Shown here: piece by piece, positions 16,281 to 25,229 of the stretch
How the letters are laid out: every line of letters begins with the position of its first letter
Position numbering within the stretch: the stretch's first letter is position 1
Assembly: GCF_018156225.1 (NCBI RefSeq)
Contig: NZ_JAGTAR010000029.1
Coordinates: forward strand, 16,101 to 80,100
Source of the DNA: Carboxylicivirga sediminis
Lineage (GTDB): Bacteria > Bacteroidota > Bacteroidia > Bacteroidales > Marinilabiliaceae
Direction of reading: 5' to 3'
DNA: 64,000 nt
Made by a program: the position numbers and the translations under genes
Notes under the pieces: generated by a model
Database searches by the model: none
What the model saw: only the letters and a program-made list of their open reading frames with translations
What the model was told of the DNA's origin: nothing

Positions 16281-18404
16281 TTATTCTAAACCTCGCTGAC
16301 GAAGTAATGCTTCAATCTTTGGCTCACGACCACGGAAATTTTTATACATCTCCATGGCGTCAACAGTACCACCTCTTTCCAGAATGTTCTCACGGAAAGA
16401 CTTGGCAGTAGCCTGGTCATACAAACTGGTTTCTTTGAAGGCTTCAAATGCATCGGCATCCAATACGCCCGACCAAATGTAGCTATAGTAACCAGCTGTG
16501 TAACCGCTACTGGCAAAAATATGCATGAAATAAGTTGACTTATAACGCGAAATAATTTCAGGAATCAGACCAATGCTCTTCAGGTAGTCTTCTTCAAACT
16601 GGTTGACATCAAGCTTTTGCTCTTCCTTTTGTGTATGGTAGTTCATATCTAACAAAGCAGCCGCCAGGTATTCGGTAGTAGCAAAGCCCTGATTAAAATG
16701 ACCGCTGTTTTTTAACTTAGTTACCAGCTCATCCGGAATCACTTCACCAGTTTTGTAGTGACGGGCATATTCCTTCATTACTTCAGGATCGCCGGCCCAG
16801 TTTTCCATTACTTGCGAAGGCAGCTCTACAAAGTCGCGTGGCACTGAAGTACCTGACAAGCCATTGTAAGTACAATCGCTAAACAGTTGGTGTAAGCCAT
16901 GACCAAACTCGTGAAACAGCGTTGAAGCCTCGTCAAAACTTAATAAAGCTGGCATATCACCCACAGGCTTCGAGAAGTTACATACGATGGTTACTACCGG
17001 AGGAATCTCTTCGCCACCTCGACGGCTTTGCTTGCGGTATGCACCACACCAGGCACCTTGCTTCTTGGTGGCACGCGGATGCCAGTCCATATACAGAATG
17101 CCTTTGTGTGAACCATCGGCTTCTAATACTTTAAACACCTGTGCATCGGCATGTGGTTTAGGAAATTCACCTGTAATTTCTTCAAAGGTGAGGCCCCATA
17201 GCTTAGTCGCCACGGCAAATGCTCCATCGCGCACATTGTTCAGTTCAAAATAAGGACGCACCTCATTCTCATCCAGGTTATATTTTTCCTGACGCACTTT
17301 CTCGGCATAATACCACCAGTCCCACGAGGCCAGTTTGAATCCACCTTTTTCGCGATCGATAATGGCCTGCATGGCAGCACGTTCCTTTTTAGCTACAGGT
17401 AAAGCACGGTCCCAAAGTTCGTTCAGCAATTCATATACTTTATCCGATGTTTTGGCCATACGTTCTTCCAACACATAATCGGCATAAGTTTCGTAGTCTA
17501 ACAAATTGGCTTTTTGAACGCGCAGATTAACAATCTCTTCAATAATCGCTTTATTATCAAGGCTGTCGTTATTATTACCACGCATGTAGTAGCCTTTATA
17601 AAGCTTTTCGCGCAATTCACGCTTATCGGCATATTGCAGGAATGGCAACATACTTGGCTTATGAGTGGTGAACACCCATTTGCCTTCCAATCCCATTTCC
17701 TTAGCCGTTTCGGCAGCTCCGGCAATCACTGACTCAGGTAAACCTGCCAGGTCGTCCTGCTTATCAAGAACCAGCTTGAAACTATTCGTTTCTGTTAATA
17801 CATTGGTCGAAAAGTTATTGAACAGTTCTGATAAACGAGAATTTATCTGGCGTAATTCTGTTTTCTTATCATCGGCCAAGCTAACCCCACTGCGCACAAA
17901 TCCTTTGTAGGTATCCTCCAGCAACATTTGCTGTTCGCCAGTCAGTTTCAGCTCTTCTTTTTGATTGTATACAGCTTCAACACGATTGAATAAATCAGGA
18001 TTTAAACTGATATCGTCGCTGTGTGCACTCAACTTTTTAGCCACATCTGTAGCAATTGCCATAATGCCTTCGGTTCCATCAGCCGATTTTAAGCCGAAGT
18101 ATACCGACGTCACCTCTGATAACATTTTACCAGCATCATCAAGCGCCACAATGGTATTTTCAAATGTAGCGGCCTTATTATTATTAATGATAGCTTCTAC
18201 CTCTTTCTTATGCTCTGCCATGGCCCTATCCAAAGCAGGCATGTAATGTTCTGGCTTAATTTGCTCAAACGGAGGCACATTGTAAGGGGTAGTGTAAGCA
18301 CTAAAAAACGGGTTATCTGAAGCACCCGCGCCATCTTTCTTTTGGTGTTGGCAGGCCGACAAGCCTAATACCACAACCATGGCAAGCATTAAAAAATTTC
18401 TCAT
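16281..18404 (-). CDS. dcp: M3 family zinc metallopeptidase lipoprotein (peptidyl-dipeptidase Dcp type)
   Basis: A 707-residue protein with a lipoprotein signal (lipobox GLSAC, Cys at about 18). The body is an M3A peptidase: NPFFSAYTTPYNVPPFEQIKPEHYMPALDRAM is the typical start, and the active site ASTLFHEFGHGLHQLFSD near residues 495-512 carries the HExxH zinc ligands and catalytic Glu. The third ligand region is SQVMENWAGDPEV. The family removes C-terminal dipeptides or cleaves short oligopeptides. The lipobox puts this copy in the envelope, where it would work on peptides in the periplasm. Single-gene unit with its own terminator. Confidence 0.92.
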   Translation of the reverse strand: MRNFLMLAMVVVLGLSACQHQKKDGAGASDNPFFSAYTTPYNVPPFEQIKPEHYMPALDRAMAEHKKEVEAIINNNKAATFENTIVALDDAGKMLSEVTSVYFGLKSADGTEGIMAIATDVAKKLSAHSDDISLNPDLFNRVEAVYNQKEELKLTGEQQMLLEDTYKGFVRSGVSLADDKKTELRQINSRLSELFNNFSTNVLTETNSFKLVLDKQDDLAGLPESVIAGAAETAKEMGLEGKWVFTTHKPSMLPFLQYADKRELREKLYKGYYMRGNNNDSLDNKAIIEEIVNLRVQKANLLDYETYADYVLEERMAKTSDKVYELLNELWDRALPVAKKERAAMQAIIDREKGGFKLASWDWWYYAEKVRQEKYNLDENEVRPYFELNNVRDGAFAVATKLWGLTFEEITGEFPKPHADAQVFKVLEADGSHKGILYMDWHPRATKKQGAWCGAYRKQSRRGGEEIPPVVTIVCNFSKPVGDMPALLSFDEASTLFHEFGHGLHQLFSDCTYNGLSGTSVPRDFVELPSQVMENWAGDPEVMKEYARHYKTGEVIPDELVTKLKNSGHFNQGFATTEYLAAALLDMNYHTQKEEQKLDVNQFEEDYLKSIGLIPEIISRYKSTYFMHIFASSGYTAGYYSYIWSGVLDADAFEAFKETSLYDQATAKSFRENILERGGTVDAMEMYKNFRGREPKIEALLRQRGLE

Positions 18405-18626
18405 CTGTCCTTAATAATTTTATTGACTAAATAGGTTGCTACTCAAAGAGTGCCAAGATATAGAAAATAGATAGACTACTGGTATGATAAATAGCAATAC
18501 AACATATGTCGTATAACACATTGGGCCGATAAAAAGAAGGTGAACAATGTAGAAACTCTGCTGTTTTTTTACGGTATTGGCTAAATCAACACGTCTGATT
18601 CAACAATTAATTGCCAATATTGCTCA

Positions 18627-18657
18627 TTTTTTAGACCGTAATTTTTAAGTAATATTG
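18627..18657 (+). promoter_or_regulatory. Weak Bacteroidota-type promoter before lipA
   Basis: TTTT (18627-18630), a 19-base spacer and TAATATTG (18650-18657), against the consensus TTTG-N19-TAnnTTTG (one mismatch in each box). It lies 31 bases before the lipA start. Confidence 0.35.
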
Positions 18658-18688
18658 CCGAATTATAAAGGCTTAAATAAGTGATAAG

Positions 18689-19567
18689 ATGGTTAAGATT
18701 AGAGAAAAGAGACTAAGACAAAAACCTGACTGGCTCAAGATACAACTCCCTAATACCGGTGATTATAAATGGATGCACAACACCATTCGCGATAACGAGT
18801 TGCACACCATCTGTACAAGTGGTAAATGTCCTAATGCAGCGGAGTGCTGGGCAGCCGGAACAGCCACGTTTATGATACTGGGAGATATCTGCACCAGGGC
18901 CTGTAAATTTTGTAATGTAAAAACCGGTAAACCCGATCCGGCTGATATTAAAGAGCCTTTGCGTATAGCACGCTCAATAGAAATTATGAAACTGAAGCAT
19001 GCTGTAATTACTTCGGTAGACCGCGATGACCTGGAGGACGGAGGTGCCGAAATATGGGCTGCCACAATCCGTAAGACCAAGGAGTTAAACCCTAATACAA
19101 GCATGGAAGTGCTTATTCCCGATTTTAACGGCTTGCACCACCTTATACAGCAGGTGATGGATGCACAACCCGAGGTTATCTCACATAACCTGGAAACGGT
19201 TCGCCGATTGACACCTGTGATTCGCACCAAGGCCAAATACGATTTAAGCATCAAAGTGCTGAAGTACATTGCCGATGGTGGCATGGTGGCTAAATCGGGT
19301 ATTATGCTTGGCTTAGGCGAAACTGAAGAGGAAGTGTTTGAAACAATGGATGATTTACTGGCTGCCGGGGTAACGGTTATGACCATAGGCCAATACCTTC
19401 AACCAACGCAAAATCACTTACCAGTTTCGGAATATGTCACACCTGAACAATTCGAAAAATATAAACAAGTGGGCCTCGAAAAGGGTTTTAAATATGTTGA
19501 AAGCGGACCGCTGGTGCGCTCATCGTATCACGCCGAACAACACATTAACGCTTTAAATCAACAATAA
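18689..19567 (+). CDS. lipA: Lipoyl synthase
   Basis: A 292-residue radical SAM enzyme that inserts two sulfurs into octanoyl groups on lipoyl domains. The N-terminal auxiliary cluster ligands are Cys42, Cys47 and Cys53 (CTSGKCPNAAEC), the radical SAM cluster CTRACKFC gives Cys68, Cys72 and Cys75, and the C-terminal RSSYHA supplies the serine ligand of the auxiliary cluster. VISHNLETVRRLTPVIRTKAKY is a family signature. Length is normal. Its stop overlaps the lipB start by one base (TAATG), so the two are one translationally coupled unit. Confidence 0.97.
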   Translation: MVKIREKRLRQKPDWLKIQLPNTGDYKWMHNTIRDNELHTICTSGKCPNAAECWAAGTATFMILGDICTRACKFCNVKTGKPDPADIKEPLRIARSIEIMKLKHAVITSVDRDDLEDGGAEIWAATIRKTKELNPNTSMEVLIPDFNGLHHLIQQVMDAQPEVISHNLETVRRLTPVIRTKAKYDLSIKVLKYIADGGMVAKSGIMLGLGETEEEVFETMDDLLAAGVTVMTIGQYLQPTQNHLPVSEYVTPEQFEKYKQVGLEKGFKYVESGPLVRSSYHAEQHINALNQQ

Positions 19568-20274
19568 TGAATCATAGCTCAACTGTATTTGAAGACCTCG
19601 ATGTAAAAGACTACAAGGAAGTTTGGGATTATCAGGAGCAACTATTTGCTGAAGTTGTGGATGTAAAGCTGCATAACCGCGATAATCCTGATGATGAGAA
19701 AGCAATCACTAATCATCTCTTGTTTGTGGAACACCCGCATGTTTATACACTCGGAAAAAGCGGCGTGCAGAATAACCTGCTCATTAACGAGCAATTCCTG
19801 AAACAGATTGATGCTACCTTTTACAAAATCAATCGGGGAGGAGATATCACCTACCACGGACCCGGTCAGCTTGTTGGCTACCCCATATTGGATTTGGAAG
19901 CCCTCAACTTACAGGTTAAAAGCTACATTCATAAGCTGGAAGAGGCGATTATAGAAACGCTGGCTCATTACGGCATTAAAAGTGAACGACTGGATGGAGC
20001 TACGGGTGTATGGCTCGACACGGATACGCCTGGTCAATCGCGTAAAATTTGCGCCATTGGCGTTAAAGCCAGCCGTTACGTATCCATGCACGGTTTTGCG
20101 CTTAACGTAAACACAAATTTGTCGTACTTCAACCATATAAATCCCTGTGGCTTTGTCGATAAAGGTGTAACATCCATGGAAAAAGAATTGGGCCGCCAAA
20201 TTGATATGGATGAAGTAAAGGACATATTGTTAAGAAAATTAGTTGATATTTTCCATCTGCAATTAAACCAATGA
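19567..20274 (+). CDS. lipB: Octanoyl-[acyl-carrier-protein]:protein octanoyltransferase
   Basis: A 235-residue enzyme that moves octanoate from ACP to lipoyl domains, feeding LipA encoded just before it. Signatures: HPHVYTLGKSGVQNNLL, RGGDITYHGPGQLVGYPILDL (about residues 93-113), the catalytic Lys in GVKASRYVSMHGFALNV and the catalytic Cys in NPCGFVDKGVTSM. Both catalytic residues are present. An N-terminal extension DLDVKDYKEVWDYQEQLF is usual for Bacteroidota. Confidence 0.96.
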   Translation: MNHSSTVFEDLDVKDYKEVWDYQEQLFAEVVDVKLHNRDNPDDEKAITNHLLFVEHPHVYTLGKSGVQNNLLINEQFLKQIDATFYKINRGGDITYHGPGQLVGYPILDLEALNLQVKSYIHKLEEAIIETLAHYGIKSERLDGATGVWLDTDTPGQSRKICAIGVKASRYVSMHGFALNVNTNLSYFNHINPCGFVDKGVTSMEKELGRQIDMDEVKDILLRKLVDIFHLQLNQ

Positions 20275-20400
20275 AGCTAAACAACATAGCCTTACTAAAG
20301 TGCTATGCACAATTAATTTTTATTAACAATTGTAAGCTAGGCTTTTGAAATAAGATAAATTTTCGAAAAATTTATGCTCTTAAATGGGCAAAATAGGGAG

Positions 20401-22122
20401 ATGGAAAAAAGGTGGAGCATAAAACCCGAGAGTGATGATGAAACAATCAATCACTTATCAGAGGTATTGAATATTAATCGCGTATTAGCAAACCTGCTCG
20501 TTCAGAGAGGTGTTACTAATTATGATGAAGCTAAAGCTTTTTTTCGCCCCAAACTGACAGATCTGCACAATCCTTTTCTGATGAAGGATATGGAGGAAGC
20601 AGTTCACCGAATAGTGAAAGCCTTTGATAACCGCGAACGCATACTTATTTACGGCGATTACGACGTTGATGGTACTACCAGTGTAGCCCTGGTTTATTCC
20701 TTTTTAAGCCTGCATTACAATCACATCGATTATTACATACCCAACCGGTACGAAGAAGGTTATGGCATATCGTATAAGGGTATTGACTATGCGGCTGATA
20801 ACGGCATAACATTGGTCATCGCCCTTGATTGTGGTATTAAGGCAGTTGAAAAAATGGAATATGCCCGAGAAAAAGGCATTGATTTCATCATTTGTGACCA
20901 CCATACTCCTGGCGATGTGTTACCAAAAGCTGCTGCCTGTTTGGATCCTAAACGACCCGACTGTAATTATCCGGATAAAAACCTGTCGGGGTGCGGTGTT
21001 GGTTTTAAGCTGATGCAGGGATTTTGCCGATTCAAAGATTATAAAGAATCACAGTTATACGATTTGATTGATTTAGTAGCAGTAAGTATTGCTTCTGACA
21101 TTGTACCCATCACTGGTGAAAACCGTATACTGGCCTATTATGGCTTAGAAAAGTTGAACTCCAATCCGGGCATCGGACTCAGTTCCATCATTAAAATAGC
21201 CGGAATGGAAGGTCGTGAGATCACTATTAGCGACATCGTCTTTAAAATTGGTCCGCGTATTAATGCGGCTGGTAGAATTGATGCCGGCAGTGATGCAGTT
21301 GATTTGTTGGTGAGTCGTGATTCGGGTAATGCAGGCCTAATGAGTAAAGATATTGATGAATGCAACGAGACGCGTAAAGATCTGGATAGAAGTATTACTA
21401 TTGAAGCCCACGATCTTATTGCAACAAACCCGGAGCAACTTGATAAGAAATCGACTGTACTTTATAATAAAGACTGGCATAAGGGCGTGATTGGCATTGT
21501 TGCATCGCGCTTAACCGAAGCCTTTTACCGTCCAACAGTCATCCTTACCGAATCGAAAGGTTTTGCTACAGGTAGTGCACGCTCTGTGGAAGGTTTCGAC
21601 CTCTATAAAGCCATCGAATCATGTAGCGATTTATTGGAGAATTTTGGCGGGCATATGTACGCCGCAGGGTTAACTCTTAAAATTGAGAACATCCCTGCTT
21701 TTCAGGAGCGTTTTGAAAAATATGTGGAAGACAATATACTGCCCGAACAATTAATTCCTCAAATAGAAATTGATGCTCACCTGCACCTGAAAGATATAAC
21801 ACCAAAGTTTTACAGGATACTTAAGCAATTCAGACCATTTGGCCCGGGCAATATGAAACCGGTTTTTGCCTCCAATCGCGTATTTGATTATGGTACCAGT
21901 AAGTGCGTTGGTAAGGATCGTGATCATCTTAAACTTGAAATCATTGAGGAACATTCTGCCGCTATCAAGCAAGGTATTGCCTTTTCAATGGGACATGTAA
22001 TTGATAATATTAAATCAAACAAGCCATTTGATGTGTGCTACACCGTAGAAGAAAATGTTTACAATGGTATTACCACACTGCAGGTCATGCTAAAAGACAT
22101 TAAATTCCCCTATTCCGAGTAA
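20401..22122 (+). CDS. recJ: Single-stranded-DNA-specific exonuclease RecJ
   Basis: About 573 residues from the ATG at 20401 (MEKRWSIKP, the usual family start); the frame is open to an ATG at 20374 that would add nine residues. DHH phosphoesterase motifs are intact: IYGDYDVDGTTSVAL, LVIALDCGIKA, FIICDHHTPG and the DHHA1 part with KGVIGIVASRLTEAFYRP and GSARSVEGFDLYKAIESC. A C-terminal OB-like part contains FGPGNMKPVF. It digests ssDNA 5' to 3' in recombination and mismatch repair. Preceded by lipB with a 126-base gap. Confidence 0.95.
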   Translation: MEKRWSIKPESDDETINHLSEVLNINRVLANLLVQRGVTNYDEAKAFFRPKLTDLHNPFLMKDMEEAVHRIVKAFDNRERILIYGDYDVDGTTSVALVYSFLSLHYNHIDYYIPNRYEEGYGISYKGIDYAADNGITLVIALDCGIKAVEKMEYAREKGIDFIICDHHTPGDVLPKAAACLDPKRPDCNYPDKNLSGCGVGFKLMQGFCRFKDYKESQLYDLIDLVAVSIASDIVPITGENRILAYYGLEKLNSNPGIGLSSIIKIAGMEGREITISDIVFKIGPRINAAGRIDAGSDAVDLLVSRDSGNAGLMSKDIDECNETRKDLDRSITIEAHDLIATNPEQLDKKSTVLYNKDWHKGVIGIVASRLTEAFYRPTVILTESKGFATGSARSVEGFDLYKAIESCSDLLENFGGHMYAAGLTLKIENIPAFQERFEKYVEDNILPEQLIPQIEIDAHLHLKDITPKFYRILKQFRPFGPGNMKPVFASNRVFDYGTSKCVGKDRDHLKLEIIEEHSAAIKQGIAFSMGHVIDNIKSNKPFDVCYTVEENVYNGITTLQVMLKDIKFPYSE

Positions 22123-22187
22123 GCATTATTTTGAATCCTTATAAATTAGATATTTTAAAATACATCTCACCCAAAAACGTAAACAGG

Positions 22188-22343
22188 GGGGTATTTTGAG
22201 TATTTTATCTCATTTTAATCAATTAGGTTAATTTTTTAAGGGGTATAACACAAGAAAATATGTTTTAACAAACTTTCACAGTATTTTTCAAGGGGTATAT
22301 TTCGAATAATCAATATTTACAAAAAGCAAAATCTTAATTATAA
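22188..22343 (+). repeat. Three GGGGTAT motifs at exact 52-base intervals
   Basis: GGGGTAT occurs at 22188-22194, 22240-22246 and 22292-22298, each 52 bases apart, in an otherwise AT-rich gap. The last two are preceded by TTTTT-T/C-AA. The sequence between them is not conserved. Fifty-two bases is five helical turns, so all three motifs face the same side of the helix. Part of the 453-base gap between recJ and the methyltransferase gene. Confidence 0.5.
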
Positions 22344-22399
22344 GTTAATTACACGTTATATTTATTTGAATTCGAAGATTGAAGTAATACATTTTTATC

Positions 22400-22483
22400 T
22401 ATATTTAGGCCGAGAAAGTTAAGCCCTTTCCCTTAAATCAGATAAAATCCAGATGAAAAAAGGTTCGGTTAATCCGGACCTTT
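22400..22483 (+). ncRNA. Possible small RNA ending in a terminator, in the recJ-methyltransferase gap
   Basis: A TATATTTA box (22400-22407, 7 of 8 to TAnnTTTG) is followed by about 75 bases with no reading frame, ending in a strong intrinsic terminator at 22459-22483. The sequence GGCCGAGAAAGTTAAGCCC begins the putative transcript. No gene precedes the terminator closely (recJ ends at 22122). No RNA family recognised. Confidence 0.3.
22459..22483 (+). terminator. Intrinsic terminator
   Basis: A 10-bp stem (AAAGGTTCGG 22459-22468, CCGGACCTTT 22474-22483, one G-U pair), a 5-base loop and further Ts (TTTTGCG). It would end recJ read-through or a small RNA and lies 93 bases before the methyltransferase gene. 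Confidence 0.75.
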
Positions 22484-22575
22484 TTGCGTTTATAAACTTT
22501 CTGACATCATTACCGTTATTGATATTGGAGCACACCAGCTACCCGTGTCAGTTTTAATTCATAATTAGTGGCTAT

Positions 22576-23172
22576 ATGAAAGAAATGTGGAATGAACGCT
22601 ATGAATCAAAGGATTACTTCTACGGCACAGAACCCAATTCTGCCTATAAGTCGTTTATTGATAATAATACGCCTGGAAAACTATTACTCCCAGCCGAAGG
22701 CGAAGGCCGAAATGCAGTATACGCCGCTACAAAAGGGTGGGACGTAACAGCCATAGATTTTAGTGAAGAGGCGCGTAAAAAAGCCTTAAACCTGGCAAAA
22801 TCAAAGAACACCAGCATTACTTACCATATTGGCGATGTTCAACAATTAGAATTTCAAGCACACACGTTTGATTACATAGCCTGTGTTTTTATGCACTTGC
22901 CATCAGAGCAACTCCAACTTATTTACAAAAGGTTAATGAACTTATTGAAACCCCAAGGTCTATTACTGATAGTCGGTTTCAATAAAAATCAGCTAAAATA
23001 TTCGAGTGGTGGTCCTCGCAATGAAGATTGGCTATTTTCTGCCGAAAACTTAAAAGATCAATTTAATGATTGTGTCATTATCCAAGCCAAGGATTATAAA
23101 ACTACTTTGAATGAGGGTAATGGCCACGAAGGAGTGGCAGAAATAACAATTGTTGAAATAAAAAAAGAGTAA
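22576..23172 (+). CDS. Class I SAM-dependent methyltransferase (TehB-like)
   Basis: A 198-residue cytosolic protein. Start MWNERYESKDYFYGTEPN is typical of this group. The SAM-binding motif I is LLLPAEGEGRNAVYAATKGWDVTAIDFS (about residues 35-62), with Asp at the end of strand 2, motif II ITYHIGDVQQLEF, and FDYIACVFMHLPSEQ as the post-motif. Related proteins methylate thiol, selenium or tellurium compounds or small organics; the substrate cannot be told here. Single gene with a shared terminator against the convergent Na/Pi symporter. Confidence 0.85.
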   Translation: MKEMWNERYESKDYFYGTEPNSAYKSFIDNNTPGKLLLPAEGEGRNAVYAATKGWDVTAIDFSEEARKKALNLAKSKNTSITYHIGDVQQLEFQAHTFDYIACVFMHLPSEQLQLIYKRLMNLLKPQGLLLIVGFNKNQLKYSSGGPRNEDWLFSAENLKDQFNDCVIIQAKDYKTTLNEGNGHEGVAEITIVEIKKE

Positions 23173-23197
23173 CTAACACCTGATATTCTGAGAAAAA

Positions 23198-23221
23198 AAA
23201 GACCGCTTTTTTGCGGTCTTT
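23198..23221. terminator. Bidirectional terminator, methyltransferase and Na/Pi symporter
   Basis: A perfect 9-bp stem (AAAGACCGC 23198-23206, GCGGTCTTT 23213-23221) with a 6-base T loop. It has an A run before it and a T run after it, so it works on both strands between convergent genes. Confidence 0.85.
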
Positions 23222-23247
23222 TTTATTTATATGTGCTTAGTTCCTAT

Positions 23248-24945
23248 TTACTGCGGATTCACTTCAGCTAATGCCTCGGTTACATTAATTGCATAGTCAG
23301 CCAGTTTTTCACATTCTGAGAATAAGTCATTAAAAATAATGCCCGCCTCGTATGTGTATACCCCATTTTTAAAGTTATCAAGGTGCTCAACTTTCAGCTG
23401 ATTACGGTAGTTATTGATTTCGTTTTCAATCTGCTTCGCTTTTGTTACGTGAATATCTTCACTACCATCATCCAGGTTGGTAACCATTACATCAAGCGCT
23501 TCATCAACCAGGTTAAACATCAACTCCAGCTTCTTCAAAATCTCATCACTAAACTTCACGTTTGCATTGCGCATACGGTTGATAGTTTTAGCCAGATTGT
23601 AGTTACAATCACCAATACTTTCTAAATCGTCAACCAGTTTCAGCATCGAACGAACACGTTTACGTCCAACATCACTTAATTTACCCTGATTAACCTGAGC
23701 GAGATAGTTAGCAATTTCCACCTCGATATTATCGCAAATACCCTCGTATTTCTCGATGCGGGCAAACTGCTTACTAAACTTACTGTCTTTATTTTGCCCC
23801 ATCAGCTTACGAATGAAACCAAACATTTTCTGGCTGTGTTTACCGAACCAATGTACTTCCTTTCGAGCTTGTAATATTGATAATTCAGAAGTAGATAACA
23901 TACCGGTTGTAATAAACTTCAGTCTGAATTCTTCCTCTTCCAATTCTGATGCAGGAATCATACGTTTCACCACCTTTTCGAATACAGGAACAAACCAGAT
24001 AAATACCAGCACGTTAATCACATTAAATGAGGTATGGAAAATAGATAACGCTGTTGGCACAGCCGCTGCCGATTGGCTAGGTGATATACCACCATTACTT
24101 TTCGATACAAAATGATCAATGGCATCAACAAACCATGGGAAAACCATCAGCATCCAGGTAACACCCATCAGGTTAAATAATAAATGTACACGAGCGGCAC
24201 GCTTTGCCGAAACATTTCCAACTGCTGCTGCAAGGTTAGCCGTAATGGTGGTTCCAATGTTTTCTCCCATCACCATGGCTGCGGCCAAATGGAAGGGTAT
24301 CCAACCTTGATTACACATTACAAAGGTTAATGCCATGGTAGCACTCGATGATTGAATAACAACCGTTAATATTGTTCCAATAAACAGGAATATAATAGTA
24401 GAGCCAAATCCAAGTTGCGTATAATTCTGTAAAAAGCTTAATACCTCAGGGCTTTCCTTAATATTAGGAACAGATCCCTTCAGGTATTCTAAACCAAGGA
24501 ATAATAAAGCAAAACCAACCAGGAATTCACCCCATGAACGGCGCGATGAATTTTTTGAGAAGATAAGTGGTAAGCCAAGTCCGATCATTGGCAGCGCATA
24601 AGCACTAATTTTCACTTTAAAACCAAGCAGGGTAATCATCCATCCAGTGATGGTCGTACCAATATTTGCCCCCATAATAACGCCAATGGATTCCACCAGC
24701 GACATCAATCCGGCGTTAACAAAACTCACCACCATAACGGTTGTAGCCGAAGATGACTGAATAATTGCGGTTACCAGAAAACCAGTTAAAACACCGAGGA
24801 AGCGGTTAGATGTCATGGCTGACAAAATCTTACGCATGCGGTCCCCTGCTACTTTCTGCAAGGCTTCGCTCATCATCTTCATCCCGAAGAGGAATAATCC
24901 TAATGAACCAATGAGGGTTAGGAAATCAAAAAATGAATAATTCAT
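23248..24945 (-). CDS. Na/Pi cotransporter family protein with PhoU-like C-terminus
   Basis: A 565-residue inner-membrane protein. Two inverted PNaS repeats each carry the QSSSAT signature: IIQSSSATTVMVVSFVNAGLM near residues 62-82 and VIQSSSATMALTFVMCNQG near 197-215. GxNIGTT occurs after each (MGANIGTTITGWMI, MGENIGTTITANLA). The last 200 residues form a PhoU-like helical bundle (IARIEKYEGICDNIEVEIANYLAQV and VDDLESIGDCNYNLAKTINRM). Family role: sodium-driven phosphate transport. Whether it takes up phosphate or regulates it is not visible. No pst or phoU genes adjoin. Confidence 0.9.
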   Translation of the reverse strand: MNYSFFDFLTLIGSLGLFLFGMKMMSEALQKVAGDRMRKILSAMTSNRFLGVLTGFLVTAIIQSSSATTVMVVSFVNAGLMSLVESIGVIMGANIGTTITGWMITLLGFKVKISAYALPMIGLGLPLIFSKNSSRRSWGEFLVGFALLFLGLEYLKGSVPNIKESPEVLSFLQNYTQLGFGSTIIFLFIGTILTVVIQSSSATMALTFVMCNQGWIPFHLAAAMVMGENIGTTITANLAAAVGNVSAKRAARVHLLFNLMGVTWMLMVFPWFVDAIDHFVSKSNGGISPSQSAAAVPTALSIFHTSFNVINVLVFIWFVPVFEKVVKRMIPASELEEEEFRLKFITTGMLSTSELSILQARKEVHWFGKHSQKMFGFIRKLMGQNKDSKFSKQFARIEKYEGICDNIEVEIANYLAQVNQGKLSDVGRKRVRSMLKLVDDLESIGDCNYNLAKTINRMRNANVKFSDEILKKLELMFNLVDEALDVMVTNLDDGSEDIHVTKAKQIENEINNYRNQLKVEHLDNFKNGVYTYEAGIIFNDLFSECEKLADYAINVTEALAEVNPQ

Positions 24946-25229
24946 AATTAAAAGTGTGTAAAGGCGTTAAGCCTCTGCTATTTCGATTATAGATTCTATG
25001 CTTCAATTCGAGTTCAAAGATGTGATTTTTTTTAAGTTTTAACTTTTAAATAAGATTGAAATAATGATTTTTTAACATTCTGATGTCCTCTTTAGAATAC
25101 TTCTAATTTAGAGCTCCTTTACTCAAGCTTTAAATGACTTATTAGTCGCATAAATATACCAATTTGAACCTGCGACTACCTGAAATGCACCTGAATCATT
25201 TTTACTTTGTTCTATAATTTTAAAGATGA

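Noticed and set aside
18763..19386. Minus-strand 207-residue frame over lipA
   Set aside because: lipA has all catalytic cysteines; the opposite frame has no family features.
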